64,000 bases of DNA from contig CAKPLT010000001.1 in assembly GCA_934167755.1 (NCBI GenBank), positions 62,001 through 126,000 of the forward strand. Reading direction: 5' to 3'. Both the position numbers and the translations under genes were made by a program. The notes below the pieces were generated by a model. It was not told the origin of the DNA and searched no databases. It saw only the letters and a list, made by a program, of their open reading frames with translations. Below are positions 43,130 to 52,085 of this stretch, one piece after another. The DNA comes from an uncultured Clostridia bacterium. GTDB lineage: Bacteria; Bacillota; Clostridia; TANB77; CAG-508. Numbering within the stretch: the first letter of the stretch is position 1; each line of letters begins with the position of its first letter.

Positions 43130-45451
43130 ATGGAAGAAATATTAAAAGGATTAAATGATAAACAATATGAAGCAGTTGTAAATACAGAAGGACCTTGTTT
43201 GGTTATAGCTGGTGCAGGTAGTGGAAAAACCAAGGTTCTTACACACAAAATTGCATATTTGATGGGCGAAAAAAATATTTTGCCATGGAATATTTTGGCA
43301 ATTACATTTACTAATAAAGCAGCAAAAGAGATGAAAGAAAGAATTGAATTATTGGTTGGCGATGCTGCCAAAGATATGTGGGTTGGAACTTTTCACTCAA
43401 TATGTGTTCGAATTTTAAGAAAGTTTATTGATAGAATAGGTTTTGATTCTTCATTTATTATTTTTGATTCATCAGACCAAAAGACTATGATTAAACAGAT
43501 ATTAAAAGATTTACAGTTAGATGATAAAATATTTACTGATAGGTCTGTGATGTCAGAAATAAGTAATGCCAAAAATGAAATGTTAGAACCAGATACTTAT
43601 GCTGTTAAGGCACATGGTGATTTTAGAAAAGAAAAAATTGCAGAAGTATATGAAAGATATCAAAAAAGATTAAAGGAAAATAATGCTATTGATTTTGATG
43701 ATATTATTAATTATACAATTAAAATATTTATGGAAAATCCGGATGTTTTGCAATATTATTCAAATAAATTTGAATATGTTTTAGTTGATGAGTATCAGGA
43801 TACTAATAAATCTCAATTTACATTAGTAACAATGTTAGCTTCAAAACATGGAAATATTACGGCAGTAGGTGATAATGACCAAGGAATATATAGTTTTAGA
43901 GGTGCTGACATTTCAAACATTCTGAATTTTGAAAAAGATTTTCCTGGAACAAAAATAATTAAATTGGAGCAAAATTATAGATGTACAGGAAATATTCTAA
44001 AAGTTGCAAATGCAGTTATAAAAAATAATGAGGTTAAATATGATAAAAAACTTTGGACAGAAAATGATGTTGGAAATCTACCAAAAGTATTTTCTGCTGA
44101 TAATGAATATGATGAAGGCAAATATATTGCTGAACAAATAGAACATTTAATAAGAGAAGAAAAATATAGTTATTCAGATTTTGCAGTATTATATAGAATG
44201 AATACACAGTCGAGAGCAATAGAGGATATACTAAGAAGAGAAGCTATTCCATATAAAATTGTTGGTGGTTTAAAATTCTATGAAAGAAAAGAAATTAAAG
44301 ATATTATTTCATATTTAAGATTAGTACAAAATACTGCTGATAATTTGAGCTTAAATAGGATAATAAATGAACCTAAAAGAGGAATTGGAAAAACTAGTTT
44401 AGATAAAATTGCACAAATAGCTGATGAAAATAATGTTTCTATGTATCAAGTTATAAAAAATGCAGAAGTTTATGGATTAAATAGAGTGTATTTAAATTCT
44501 AGGGAATTTATAGATTGTATGGAATCAATTATTGCAAAAAAAGATGAACTTACTATTTCTGAATTAGTTAAAAAAATATTAAAAGATACAGGGTATACAA
44601 GAGCACTTGAAAATGAAAACACTATTGAAGCAGAAAACAGAATTGCAAACTTGGAAGAGTTTTTAAATGTTGCAGTTGAATTTGAGGAGGAATCTGCTGA
44701 TAATGGACTAAGTGACTTTTTAGAAGGAATAACTCTATCAAGTGATTTAGATAATATGGAAGAAACAGAAGAATCTGTAACATTGATGACATTACATAGT
44801 GCTAAGGGTCTTGAATTTCCAGTAGTATTTTTAGTTGGTATGGAAGAGGGAATATTCCCAGGATACAAATCAATAGGAGAACAAAAAGAATTAGAAGAAG
44901 AAAGACGATTGTGTTATGTTGGTGTAACGAGAGCAAAAGAAAATTTATTTTTAACTAATAGTAGACAGAGAACAACTTTTGGTTCAACAACACATAATCC
45001 ACCATCAAGATTTTTACAAGAGATTCCAAAAGAGTTGCTAGATGGATATGAAGATGCAGCTATAAATATTCCTAAAAAAGAAAATGTATTTGGAGATAGT
45101 GGATATACATGGAGTTATGGAAATAAGAATAATGGAAATATTAAAACATATAAAACTACAGAACCACAGTATGCAGAATCTGCTTCTGGAATTCAAAAGA
45201 AAAATGGTGTATCTGGATTTGCATTTAGAACAGCAGAAAGCTTTCTAAATAATATAGGAAAAAAATCAACAAATAATAATATTGATTTTTCAGAATATCA
45301 ATCAGGAGTGAGAGTATATCATAAAAAATTTGGAGAAGGCACAATTAATTATGTAGAACCTGAAGGAGATGATTTAAAAGTTGATATTAATTTTGATAAA
45401 GTTGGTCATAAACGATTAATGGCTAAATTTGCGAATTTAGAAGTGATATAA
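43130..45451 (+). CDS. pcrA: UvrD/PcrA-type ATP-dependent DNA helicase
   Basis: Superfamily 1A 3'-5' helicase for repair and removal of proteins from DNA, 773 residues. Walker A is GAGSGKT (28-34), Walker B and motif II is LVDEYQDTN, motif III is GDNDQGIYSFRGA, motif IV is LEQNYRCTGNIL, motif V is VTLMTLHSAKGLEFPVVFLVGMEEG and motif VI is CYVGVTRAKENL. The C-terminal Tudor-like domain (GVRVYHKKFGEGTINYV) is that of PcrA. The ATG at 43130 follows AAAGGAGG; an in-frame GTG at 43103 lies inside the hairpin repeat. No ligase partner is adjacent. Confidence 0.92.
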   Translation: MEEILKGLNDKQYEAVVNTEGPCLVIAGAGSGKTKVLTHKIAYLMGEKNILPWNILAITFTNKAAKEMKERIELLVGDAAKDMWVGTFHSICVRILRKFIDRIGFDSSFIIFDSSDQKTMIKQILKDLQLDDKIFTDRSVMSEISNAKNEMLEPDTYAVKAHGDFRKEKIAEVYERYQKRLKENNAIDFDDIINYTIKIFMENPDVLQYYSNKFEYVLVDEYQDTNKSQFTLVTMLASKHGNITAVGDNDQGIYSFRGADISNILNFEKDFPGTKIIKLEQNYRCTGNILKVANAVIKNNEVKYDKKLWTENDVGNLPKVFSADNEYDEGKYIAEQIEHLIREEKYSYSDFAVLYRMNTQSRAIEDILRREAIPYKIVGGLKFYERKEIKDIISYLRLVQNTADNLSLNRIINEPKRGIGKTSLDKIAQIADENNVSMYQVIKNAEVYGLNRVYLNSREFIDCMESIIAKKDELTISELVKKILKDTGYTRALENENTIEAENRIANLEEFLNVAVEFEEESADNGLSDFLEGITLSSDLDNMEETEESVTLMTLHSAKGLEFPVVFLVGMEEGIFPGYKSIGEQKELEEERRLCYVGVTRAKENLFLTNSRQRTTFGSTTHNPPSRFLQEIPKELLDGYEDAAINIPKKENVFGDSGYTWSYGNKNNGNIKTYKTTEPQYAESASGIQKKNGVSGFAFRTAESFLNNIGKKSTNNNIDFSEYQSGVRVYHKKFGEGTINYVEPEGDDLKVDINFDKVGHKRLMAKFANLEVI

Positions 45452-45570
45452 TATTTATTAGTAGTATATATGCAAAATGCATATAGAAAAATCCTGTTGC
45501 TAAATATAGTATTTTTTAGGAATTTATGGTATTATTAATGTCAAGATTAGATAAGAAAGGGATGGAAAAT

Positions 45571-46359
45571 ATGGATGATAAGCCTATGAAAATTTTAATC
45601 ATAGAAGATGACATTAATGATTGTAATAATTTTATTGATTGTGCCAAAAGTAGAAATGATATTGAAATAATTGCAGTGACAGATTCAGATGTAACAGGTC
45701 TAAAATATGTACAGACAAAAAAGCCAGAGGGAATTATACTGGATTTAGAATTAAATAATAGTACAACTGGGAATACAGATTCATTAGATTTCTTATCAAA
45801 CTTGAAAAACTTAAAATTAAAATATGAACCTATAGTTATAGTGACAACACATGTAAATTCAAAAAGAACATATGAAATATTACATAGAAATGGAGTAGAT
45901 TTAATACTTTATAAAGATCATCCTAAATATTCTAGCAATTTAGTATTAAATCATTTTATAAATTTAAGAAAAGCTCCGACTCAAAATTCAACAGGCTCAG
46001 TAGAAGATGTTATAAAAGAAAACGAAGATAAAATATCAGACTATATTAATCATGAATTAGAATTATTAGGAATAACTTCGAATTTGAAAGGAAGAAAATA
46101 TATTCATGATGCAATTTTTTATTTGATTGAAAATGAAGACAGTGATACGAATGTTATAAAATATTTGACAACAATTCATAAAAAATCAGCAACAACAATT
46201 ACAAATGGAATACAAAATGCAATTTATCATGCTTGGAGAACATCAGCTATTGAAGATTTAACAAAATATTATACGGCTAGAGTGAATTATGAAACAGGTA
46301 TACCAACAACTATGGAATTTCTTTACTATTACAGAGACAAAATTAAAAAAATGATTTAA
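45571..46359 (+). CDS. Spo0A-like response regulator
   Basis: The protein has 262 residues from the ATG at 45571 (preceded by GAAAGGG); the in-frame ATG at 45526 is possible but its context looks like a promoter. The receiver domain (about 1-125) has the acidic pair (IIEDD), the phospho-acceptor aspartate in GIILDLEL, the threonine in VIVTTHV and the lysine in LILYKDH. The C-terminal half (about 150-262) is Spo0A-like: HELELLGITSNLKGRKYIHDAI, the recognition helix region SATTITNGIQNAIYHAW and TKYYTARVNYETGIPTTMEF. Sequence is divergent from canonical Spo0A, so it may be a paralogue with its own targets or this lineage's Spo0A. Confidence 0.72.
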   Translation: MDDKPMKILIIEDDINDCNNFIDCAKSRNDIEIIAVTDSDVTGLKYVQTKKPEGIILDLELNNSTTGNTDSLDFLSNLKNLKLKYEPIVIVTTHVNSKRTYEILHRNGVDLILYKDHPKYSSNLVLNHFINLRKAPTQNSTGSVEDVIKENEDKISDYINHELELLGITSNLKGRKYIHDAIFYLIENEDSDTNVIKYLTTIHKKSATTITNGIQNAIYHAWRTSAIEDLTKYYTARVNYETGIPTTMEFLYYYRDKIKKMI

Positions 46360-46449
46360 AAATATATTTCTAATTTAATCTTTCAATTGTATAAAAGAGT
46401 TTATTCTGTACATAATATCATTATAAAATTGTAAGAAAGGGTGATATTT

Positions 46450-46638
46450 ATGGCAGATTTAACACAGGTAGAATTACAACATCTAAGACATTTAATTGGA
46501 GCACATGAAACAGCTTATCAGAAATTGAACACATATGCTACACAAGTACAAGATGCACAAATAAAGCAAATGTTTACAAAGTCAGCACAAGATGCTCTAA
46601 ATACAAAACAAAAGTTAATGAGCTTTTTAAATAACTAA
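46450..46638 (+). CDS. CotF-like spore coat protein, short
   Basis: The protein has 62 residues from the ATG at 46450; the GTG at 46441 is part of the AAAGGGTGA ribosome site. It is entirely helical: LTQVELQHLRHLIGAHETAYQKLNTYATQVQDAQIKQMFTKSAQDALNTKQKL. This resembles the ferritin-like helical pairs of CotF-type coat proteins. It is 32 bp upstream of a second such gene. Coat localisation is inferred from the family. Confidence 0.65.
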   Translation: MADLTQVELQHLRHLIGAHETAYQKLNTYATQVQDAQIKQMFTKSAQDALNTKQKLMSFLNN

Positions 46639-46670
46639 TAGGTGGTAATCTAAAAAAGAAAGGAAGATTA

Positions 46671-46922
46671 ATGATGGATGAGAAAACGATGGTAAATGAT
46701 ATTTTGGGTAATGTTAAAGCGGATTTAACTGCATATCAAACAGCAATATCTGAATCAGAAAATATGCAATTAAGACAAACATTTCAACAAATAAGAAACA
46801 ATGATGAGAGTTTTCAATATGAATTATTTAAAGTAGCTAATGCTAAAGGATATTATAAACCTTCTCAAAAGGCTACTACAACAGAAGTTGCAACAGTAAA
46901 AACTGAATTACAACAAGGATAA
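46671..46922 (+). CDS. CotF-family spore coat protein
   Basis: The protein has 83 residues. DEKTMVNDILGNVKADLTAYQTAISESENMQLRQTFQQIRNNDESFQYELFKVANAKGYYKP matches the CotF pattern, including the C-terminal KGYYKPxQKA signature. GAAAGGAAGATT precedes the ATG. It is co-transcribed with the short gene upstream and ends at a terminator. Confidence 0.85.
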   Translation: MMDEKTMVNDILGNVKADLTAYQTAISESENMQLRQTFQQIRNNDESFQYELFKVANAKGYYKPSQKATTTEVATVKTELQQG

Positions 46923-46935
46923 ATTTTAAATAAGT

Positions 46936-46969
46936 AAAAGAATCGACAATCTGTTGATTCTTTTTTCCT
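46936..46969 (+). terminator. Terminator after the coat genes
   Basis: AGAATCGACA / TGTTGATTCT (one G-U) with a 3-nt loop, followed by TTTTTT. Confidence 0.85.
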
Positions 46970-47105
46970 TTTTAAATAATTAAGAGCTAAAAAAAGAAAA
47001 TTAAAGAAAAAAAGAGAAAACAAAGTAAAAAAACTAATATAGAAAAATTGCAAAAAAAATAAAAAATATTATACAATCAAAAAAAATGAATATAAGGAGA
47101 AGAAA

Positions 47106-48107
47106 ATGATAAAACAAATATTAGTTTTTGCTAGAAAATCAATGAAACTTACAATACTTATAGCAATCTCTATATTTTTAATAATATGTGCTGTTGCATT
47201 ATTTTTTAAACCAATATATAGTGTAACAATAAATGGTGAAGCAGTAGGGTATAGCAAAGATAAGAGCAAATTGCAAACAAAAATAAATAAATATATGGAA
47301 AAAGGAGAAGAAGAAAATAATAATATTGCATTTGTTCAAGTAGACAATTTACCAGAATATAAAATGTGTCTACTAAAAAGAAACATAGTTACAAATGATG
47401 AGGAGATATTTGAAAAAATAAAACAACAGGGTGTGGTATATTATAAATACTATGCAATACTAGAAGGAGAAGAAGAAAAAGCATATGTAGGAAAATTTTC
47501 GGAGGCAGAAGAAATTGTAACTAAATTAAGAGAAAAAGAAAGTAATAATATTGATCAAATATCAATATTAGAAATGTATGATACAAAACTAAAAGATTTT
47601 GCAGAAGTTGAAGCGACAGTGTCAGCATTATATCAACAAAAAATTGTAATTGAACAGCCTACACCTAAAAAAGTAATAACAGGAAAGGTTAATACATCAA
47701 CAAATATATCTTATCAAAAAGTACCAATTACATTGAACTTGATAAGACCAATTTCAGGCATTATTACATCGAGATTTGGTGCAAGAAGCAGCATAAGAGT
47801 TAGCAATCATACAGGCTTAGATATAGGAGCATCAATTGGAACACCAATAAAGGCTGCAGCATCAGGAATTGTAACTTTTGCAGGATATAAGGGATCTTAT
47901 GGATATATGGTTGTGATATCGCATAACAATGAAATAGAGACATATTACGGACATTGTAGTAAATTATATGTCACAGCTGGTCAAAAAGTAAATCAAGGAG
48001 ATACAATTGCAGCCGTAGGAAATACAGGAAATAGCACAGGACCACATTTACATTTAGAAATTAGGGTAAATGGAGTTGCGTATAACCCACAAAATTATTT
48101 ATACTAA
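47106..48107 (+). CDS. Membrane-anchored M23 metallopeptidase
   Basis: Zinc endopeptidase likely to cut peptidoglycan cross-bridges, 333 residues. An N-terminal helix (about 13-36) is followed by an exported region (about 40-200) and a C-terminal LytM domain with HTGLDIGASIGTPIKAAASG (HxxxD), YYGHCSKLYV and GPHLHLEIRVNG (HxH). All metal ligands are present, so it should be active. The T4SS here lacks an obvious VirB1-type wall hydrolase and this enzyme could serve, but sporulation or division are equally plausible. Confidence 0.88.
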   Translation: MIKQILVFARKSMKLTILIAISIFLIICAVALFFKPIYSVTINGEAVGYSKDKSKLQTKINKYMEKGEEENNNIAFVQVDNLPEYKMCLLKRNIVTNDEEIFEKIKQQGVVYYKYYAILEGEEEKAYVGKFSEAEEIVTKLREKESNNIDQISILEMYDTKLKDFAEVEATVSALYQQKIVIEQPTPKKVITGKVNTSTNISYQKVPITLNLIRPISGIITSRFGARSSIRVSNHTGLDIGASIGTPIKAAASGIVTFAGYKGSYGYMVVISHNNEIETYYGHCSKLYVTAGQKVNQGDTIAAVGNTGNSTGPHLHLEIRVNGVAYNPQNYLY

Positions 48108-48111
48108 TACA

Positions 48112-48143
48112 AAATAGCGAAGTAAAAATAAACTTCGCTATTT
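48112..48143. terminator. Bidirectional terminator, M23 gene/mecA-like
   Basis: The 12-bp perfect stem AAATAGCGAAGT / ACTTCGCTATTT lies between convergent genes and overlaps the stop of the minus-strand gene. Confidence 0.8.
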
Positions 48144-48737
48144 ATGTTTTTTTTGAACAAATGAAAAGAGACATTTTAAAATAGCATCTTTTGAAAAAAT
48201 AATTTTTCCATATTCATTCAAAAATCCATCGATATTAGGTGAATTAGAGACATTTTCTCCAAATTCATCAAAAAAGGTTTGAATAAAATCTAAAGCAACA
48301 GAAAAATCTTTTGTTTTAATAAATTTTAAATAATATGTATTATTATAATAAATTAGAGAAAAATTTTTTGAAATATCTTTCAAACATAAAAAAGAAAAAT
48401 TTTGTAAAAAATTGCATAATGCAACAAAATCATCAAAATATGTAAATTTAAATATAAACAAATTATTACTTTTTTCCAAATACATTTTATTATCATCAAA
48501 TTTGGTGATTGTAAAAGTATATTCTATATCTGAGGACATTATAGCCTCTACTAATAGTCTTGAATCACCAGGTTCAAAACCTATTTCTTTTTCTGCTTTG
48601 TTCAATAGTTTTTGTAAAAACATTTTTGAAGATGCAGAATTAGAAAAAATATTTTCAGCAGAAACATTGTTTAATTTCATATCTTCATCAGAAAGAATTA
48701 TTTTTATTGTTATATCTGTAATTTTTTCAAATTTCAT
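48138..48737 (-). CDS. MecA-like adaptor protein
   Basis: The protein has 199 residues and resembles the MecA adaptor that delivers substrates to ClpCP. The N-terminus reads IKIILSDEDMKLNNVSAENIFSNSASSKMFLQKLLNKAEKEIGFEPGDSRLLVEAI, as in clostridial MecA. A Ser/Asp/Lys linker follows, and the C-terminus has NIDGFLNEYGKIIFSKDAI, matching the conserved EYGK segment of the ClpC-binding domain. GGAGGTCTTAA precedes the ATG. Similarity is moderate and the N-domain is divergent. Confidence 0.72.
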   Translation of the reverse strand: MKFEKITDITIKIILSDEDMKLNNVSAENIFSNSASSKMFLQKLLNKAEKEIGFEPGDSRLLVEAIMSSDIEYTFTITKFDDNKMYLEKSNNLFIFKFTYFDDFVALCNFLQNFSFLCLKDISKNFSLIYYNNTYYLKFIKTKDFSVALDFIQTFFDEFGENVSNSPNIDGFLNEYGKIIFSKDAILKCLFSFVQKKHK

Positions 48738-48827
48738 TTAAGACCTCCGTTAATCTTTTAACTATATTATACTACTAATACTATTAGATTTAAAGAAACA
48801 ATTTTTGGCAAAAAAGACATATAAGAC

Positions 48828-48856
48828 TTGAAAAAATTGCAAATACAATATATAAT
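48828..48856 (+). promoter_or_regulatory. radC-mreB operon promoter
   Basis: TTGAAA (48828-48833), a 17-bp spacer and TATAAT (48851-48856), 57 bp before the radC ATG. Confidence 0.65.
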
Positions 48857-48912
48857 AGTGATATGGTATAGGGGACCTTTCAATAGAAACTGAAAAAGAA
48901 AGGAATTGATAT

Positions 48913-49617
48913 ATGCCAATAAAAATGAAAGAATTGCCAGAAACAGAAAGACCATATGAGAAATTAGAACAATATGGTGCAAAAACATTAACAAATGCGG
49001 AATTATTAGCAATAATAATAAAAACAGGAACAAAAGAAGAAACTGCAGTAGGGTTAGCACAACATATTTTAAAACTAAACACTACAAAAGAAAACAACCT
49101 TAAATTTTTAATGAATTTATCAGTAGAAGAATTTATGAAAATAAAAGGTATTGGAAAAGTAAAAGCAATACAATTAAAAGCAGTGGGGGAATTAGCAACA
49201 AGAATAAATGTTATTGAAAATTATAAAGAAAAAACAATATTGCAACCAAGAGATATTGCTATATTACTAATGGAAAAGATGAGATTTGAAAAACAAGAGA
49301 TTCTTAAAGTTGCATTGTTGAACAACAAAAATAAACTGATAAAAATAAAAGATGTAGCAAAAGGTGGAGGAAACTTTGTAACGACAACAATAAAATCTGT
49401 ATTAAATGAAGCGGTAAAAATAGAAGCTGCAAAGATAATATTAATACATAATCATCCAACAGGTGATCCAACTCCAAGTTTGCAAGATTTAGAATTCACA
49501 CAAAATGTTGAACAAGCATCAAATATATTAGGTATACAACTATTAGACCATATTGTAATTGGAAATACAAATTATGTTAGCATCTTTTCAGAAAGAAGTA
49601 AAAACTTGAAAAGGTGA
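48913..49617 (+). CDS. radC: RadC-family JAB/MPN protein
   Basis: The protein has 234 residues. An HhH-like N-domain (ERPYEKLEQYGAKTLTNAELLAIIIKTGTK; FMKIKGIGKVKAIQLKAV) precedes a JAMM-type domain with ILIHNHPTGDPTPSLQDLEFTQ. Despite its name, RadC has no proven role in repair. The radC-mreB-mreC-mreD order is widespread in Firmicutes and is kept here. AAAGGAATTGATAT precedes the ATG. Confidence 0.92.
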   Translation: MPIKMKELPETERPYEKLEQYGAKTLTNAELLAIIIKTGTKEETAVGLAQHILKLNTTKENNLKFLMNLSVEEFMKIKGIGKVKAIQLKAVGELATRINVIENYKEKTILQPRDIAILLMEKMRFEKQEILKVALLNNKNKLIKIKDVAKGGGNFVTTTIKSVLNEAVKIEAAKIILIHNHPTGDPTPSLQDLEFTQNVEQASNILGIQLLDHIVIGNTNYVSIFSERSKNLKR

Positions 49618-49643
49618 TTTTAAAACGAAAGGAAAGAAATAAA

Positions 49644-50675
49644 ATGAATTTTTTGTCATTCAAATCTAAAGATATTGGAATTGACTTAGGAACAGCAAAT
49701 ATATTAGTAACTATAAAAGGAAAAGGAATCATTTTAAATGAGCCATCAGTAATTGCTACAAATGCAAAAACAGGAGAAATAATTGCAACAGGATTTGAAG
49801 CAAAGGAAATGGTTGGAAGAACACCAAAAGAAATAAACGCTATAAAACCTTTAAAAGATGGAGTAATAGCAGATTTTACTGCTACGAAATTATTATTAAA
49901 AAATTTATTAGAAAGAGTCTGCAAAAGATATAATGCTATAAGACCAAGAGTTTTAGTTGGAGTACCATCAGGAATAACAGAGGTTGAAGAAAGAGCTGTT
50001 GAAGAAGCTATAATGCGTGCAGGAGCAAGAGAAGTATACTTAATTGAAGAACCAATGTCAGCAGCTATTGGAGCAGATATAGAAATAGAAGAACCAAGTG
50101 GAAACATTATAGTTGATATTGGGGGAGGAACTACAGAAGTTGCAGTAATATCTCTAGGAGGAATTGTAACTAGTAATTCTATAAGAATAGCAGGAGATGA
50201 ACTTGATGAAGATATAATAAATTATGTAAAAAAAGAACTAAATCTTGCAATAGGAGAATCAACTGCTGAACAAATAAAAAAAGAAATTGGATGTGCGATG
50301 CCATTAATGACACAAATGACAATGGAAATAAAAGGAAGAGATTTAAATGATGGATTGCCAAGAACAGATATAATTACATCTGATCAAGTTGAAAGAGCAA
50401 TGAAAGAATCTATTGATAAAATAGTAGAAATTGTAAAAATCACATTAGAGAAAACACCACCAGAATTAGCATCTGATATTATGGAAAAAGGGATTATGCT
50501 ATCAGGTGGAGGAGCTTTAATAAAAAATTTGGATAAATTAATAAGTGAAGAAACAGGAATGCCTGTATATATAGCAGACGAGCCATTAAATTGTGTTGTA
50601 AAAGGAACAGAGAAAACATTACAAGATTTAGAAAAGCTAAGAACCATTTTATTAAATTCAAGAAAGAGAAGATAG
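49644..50675 (+). CDS. mreB: Rod-shape determining protein MreB
   Basis: Bacterial actin that guides lateral wall synthesis, 343 residues. DIGIDLGTANILV (phosphate 1), NEPSVIATNAKTGEI, VLVGVPSGITEVEERAVEEA, LIEEPMSAAIGA, VDIGGGTTEVAVISLGGIV (phosphate 2) and GIMLSGGGALIKNLDKLI (adenosine) are all present. The ATG at 49644 follows GAAAGGAAAG; the earlier in-frame start at 49614 overlaps radC. First of mreBCD, so the cell is likely rod-shaped. Confidence 0.95.
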   Translation: MNFLSFKSKDIGIDLGTANILVTIKGKGIILNEPSVIATNAKTGEIIATGFEAKEMVGRTPKEINAIKPLKDGVIADFTATKLLLKNLLERVCKRYNAIRPRVLVGVPSGITEVEERAVEEAIMRAGAREVYLIEEPMSAAIGADIEIEEPSGNIIVDIGGGTTEVAVISLGGIVTSNSIRIAGDELDEDIINYVKKELNLAIGESTAEQIKKEIGCAMPLMTQMTMEIKGRDLNDGLPRTDIITSDQVERAMKESIDKIVEIVKITLEKTPPELASDIMEKGIMLSGGGALIKNLDKLISEETGMPVYIADEPLNCVVKGTEKTLQDLEKLRTILLNSRKRR

Positions 50676-50678
50676 TGT

Positions 50679-51497
50679 ATGGAAAGAGAAAAAAAAGGTG
50701 GTATTATAGGTATTATAATAACTGTAATAATATTAATAATATTAGTTGTATTTTCAAATACAAACTCAGAAAATATATCTATAATTGAAAATATGGCAAG
50801 TACAATTGTTATGCCAATAGAAAATGGGCTTACATATTTAAAAAATAAAATAAATAATAATAACAAATTTTTTGAAAATATAAGTGAATTAAAAACAGAA
50901 AATGAAACATTAAAGCAAAAAAATAGTGAACTTGAACAACAACTAAGAGAATACGAAATAATAAAAAATGAAAATGAACAATTAAAGCAAGAATTAAATT
51001 TGGCCGAAAAATACGAGCAGTATACAACTGTGCCAGGAACAATCATATCAAGAGATATAAGTAATTATTCTAAAACTCTTGTAATAAATGTTGGAAGTGA
51101 TAATGGCATAAAAGAAAAAATGACGGTAATAGCAGATGAAGGACTTGTTGGATATATTGTTTCCGTAACTAATAAAACAGCAAAAATTCAGACAATAGTA
51201 GATAGTGCAAGTGCTACGAGTTGTTTAGCAAGTAGTACTAGAGATGCTATGATATGTAAAGGTACCATAGAAAATAAATCAATATTAAGTGCTTCAAACA
51301 TTGAAACAAATGCCAGAATAATACAAGGAGACAGTGTAGAAACTTCTGGACTTGGCGGAATTTATATGAAAGGAATACATGTGGGTAAGATAAAAAAAGT
51401 AAATGAAGGTTCAAATAAAACAGACTCATATGCAACAATAGAAACATCTGTAGATTTTGAAAAAGTTGAGACAGTTTTAGTAATAACAAATCAATAG
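50679..51497 (+). CDS. mreC: Rod-shape determining protein MreC
   Basis: Membrane-anchored elongasome scaffold, 272 residues. One N-terminal helix (about 8-26), a coiled coil (about 65-108) and a beta-rich exported domain with GTIISRDISNYSKTLVINVGSDNGIKEKMTVIADEGLVGYI and ETSGLGGIYMKGIHVGKI. It starts 3 bp after the mreB stop with a weak ribosome site, so translation probably depends on coupling. Confidence 0.93.
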   Translation: MEREKKGGIIGIIITVIILIILVVFSNTNSENISIIENMASTIVMPIENGLTYLKNKINNNNKFFENISELKTENETLKQKNSELEQQLREYEIIKNENEQLKQELNLAEKYEQYTTVPGTIISRDISNYSKTLVINVGSDNGIKEKMTVIADEGLVGYIVSVTNKTAKIQTIVDSASATSCLASSTRDAMICKGTIENKSILSASNIETNARIIQGDSVETSGLGGIYMKGIHVGKIKKVNEGSNKTDSYATIETSVDFEKVETVLVITNQ

Positions 51498-51528
51498 AAA
51501 AGTATGTTCTGCTAGAAAGGAAAAATAA

Positions 51529-52062
51529 ATGAAGAAGATTTTAATACATATTTCTCTAATAATTACATTTGTTGTAACATACTTTTTGCAAACAATTTTT
51601 TTTAGTCATTTTACTATTGCAGGAATAATGCCTAATATATTTGTTATTTTAATGTTATATATAGGACTATATATGGGAAGAACAATGGGAATTATATATG
51701 GATTAATATATGGAATATTTTTAGATATGTGGATTGGAAAAAGTTTAGGATTAACATCTATAGCATTAGCTATAATTGGCTTTATAAGTGGAATGTTTGA
51801 TAAAACTCTTTCAAAAGATAGTAGAATGACAGTATTATTGATGGGAATTGTATGTACAGCTATTTATGAGACAATATTATATTTAATGCAATTTATGGTA
51901 TTAAATATAAATATAGAAATGGTTGAATTTATAAAAATATTGTTAGTAGAAGTTGTTTATAATGTACTACTTATAATTATATTATATCCATTAATGAGCA
52001 AAACTGGATATGAAATAGAAGATGAAATAAAAGGAAATAGAATTTTGACGAGATATTTTTAG
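51529..52062 (+). CDS. mreD: Rod-shape determining protein MreD
   Basis: Small polytopic membrane protein of the elongasome, 177 residues with about five helices. The motifs FFSHFTIAGIMPNIFVILMLYIGLYMGRTMGIIYGLIYGIFLDMWIGKSLG and the loop length fit MreD. GAAAGGAAAAATAA precedes the ATG. Third gene of mreBCD. Confidence 0.92.
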   Translation: MKKILIHISLIITFVVTYFLQTIFFSHFTIAGIMPNIFVILMLYIGLYMGRTMGIIYGLIYGIFLDMWIGKSLGLTSIALAIIGFISGMFDKTLSKDSRMTVLLMGIVCTAIYETILYLMQFMVLNINIEMVEFIKILLVEVVYNVLLIIILYPLMSKTGYEIEDEIKGNRILTRYF

Positions 52063-52085
52063 TAAAAACGAAAGTTGGTGAAAAG

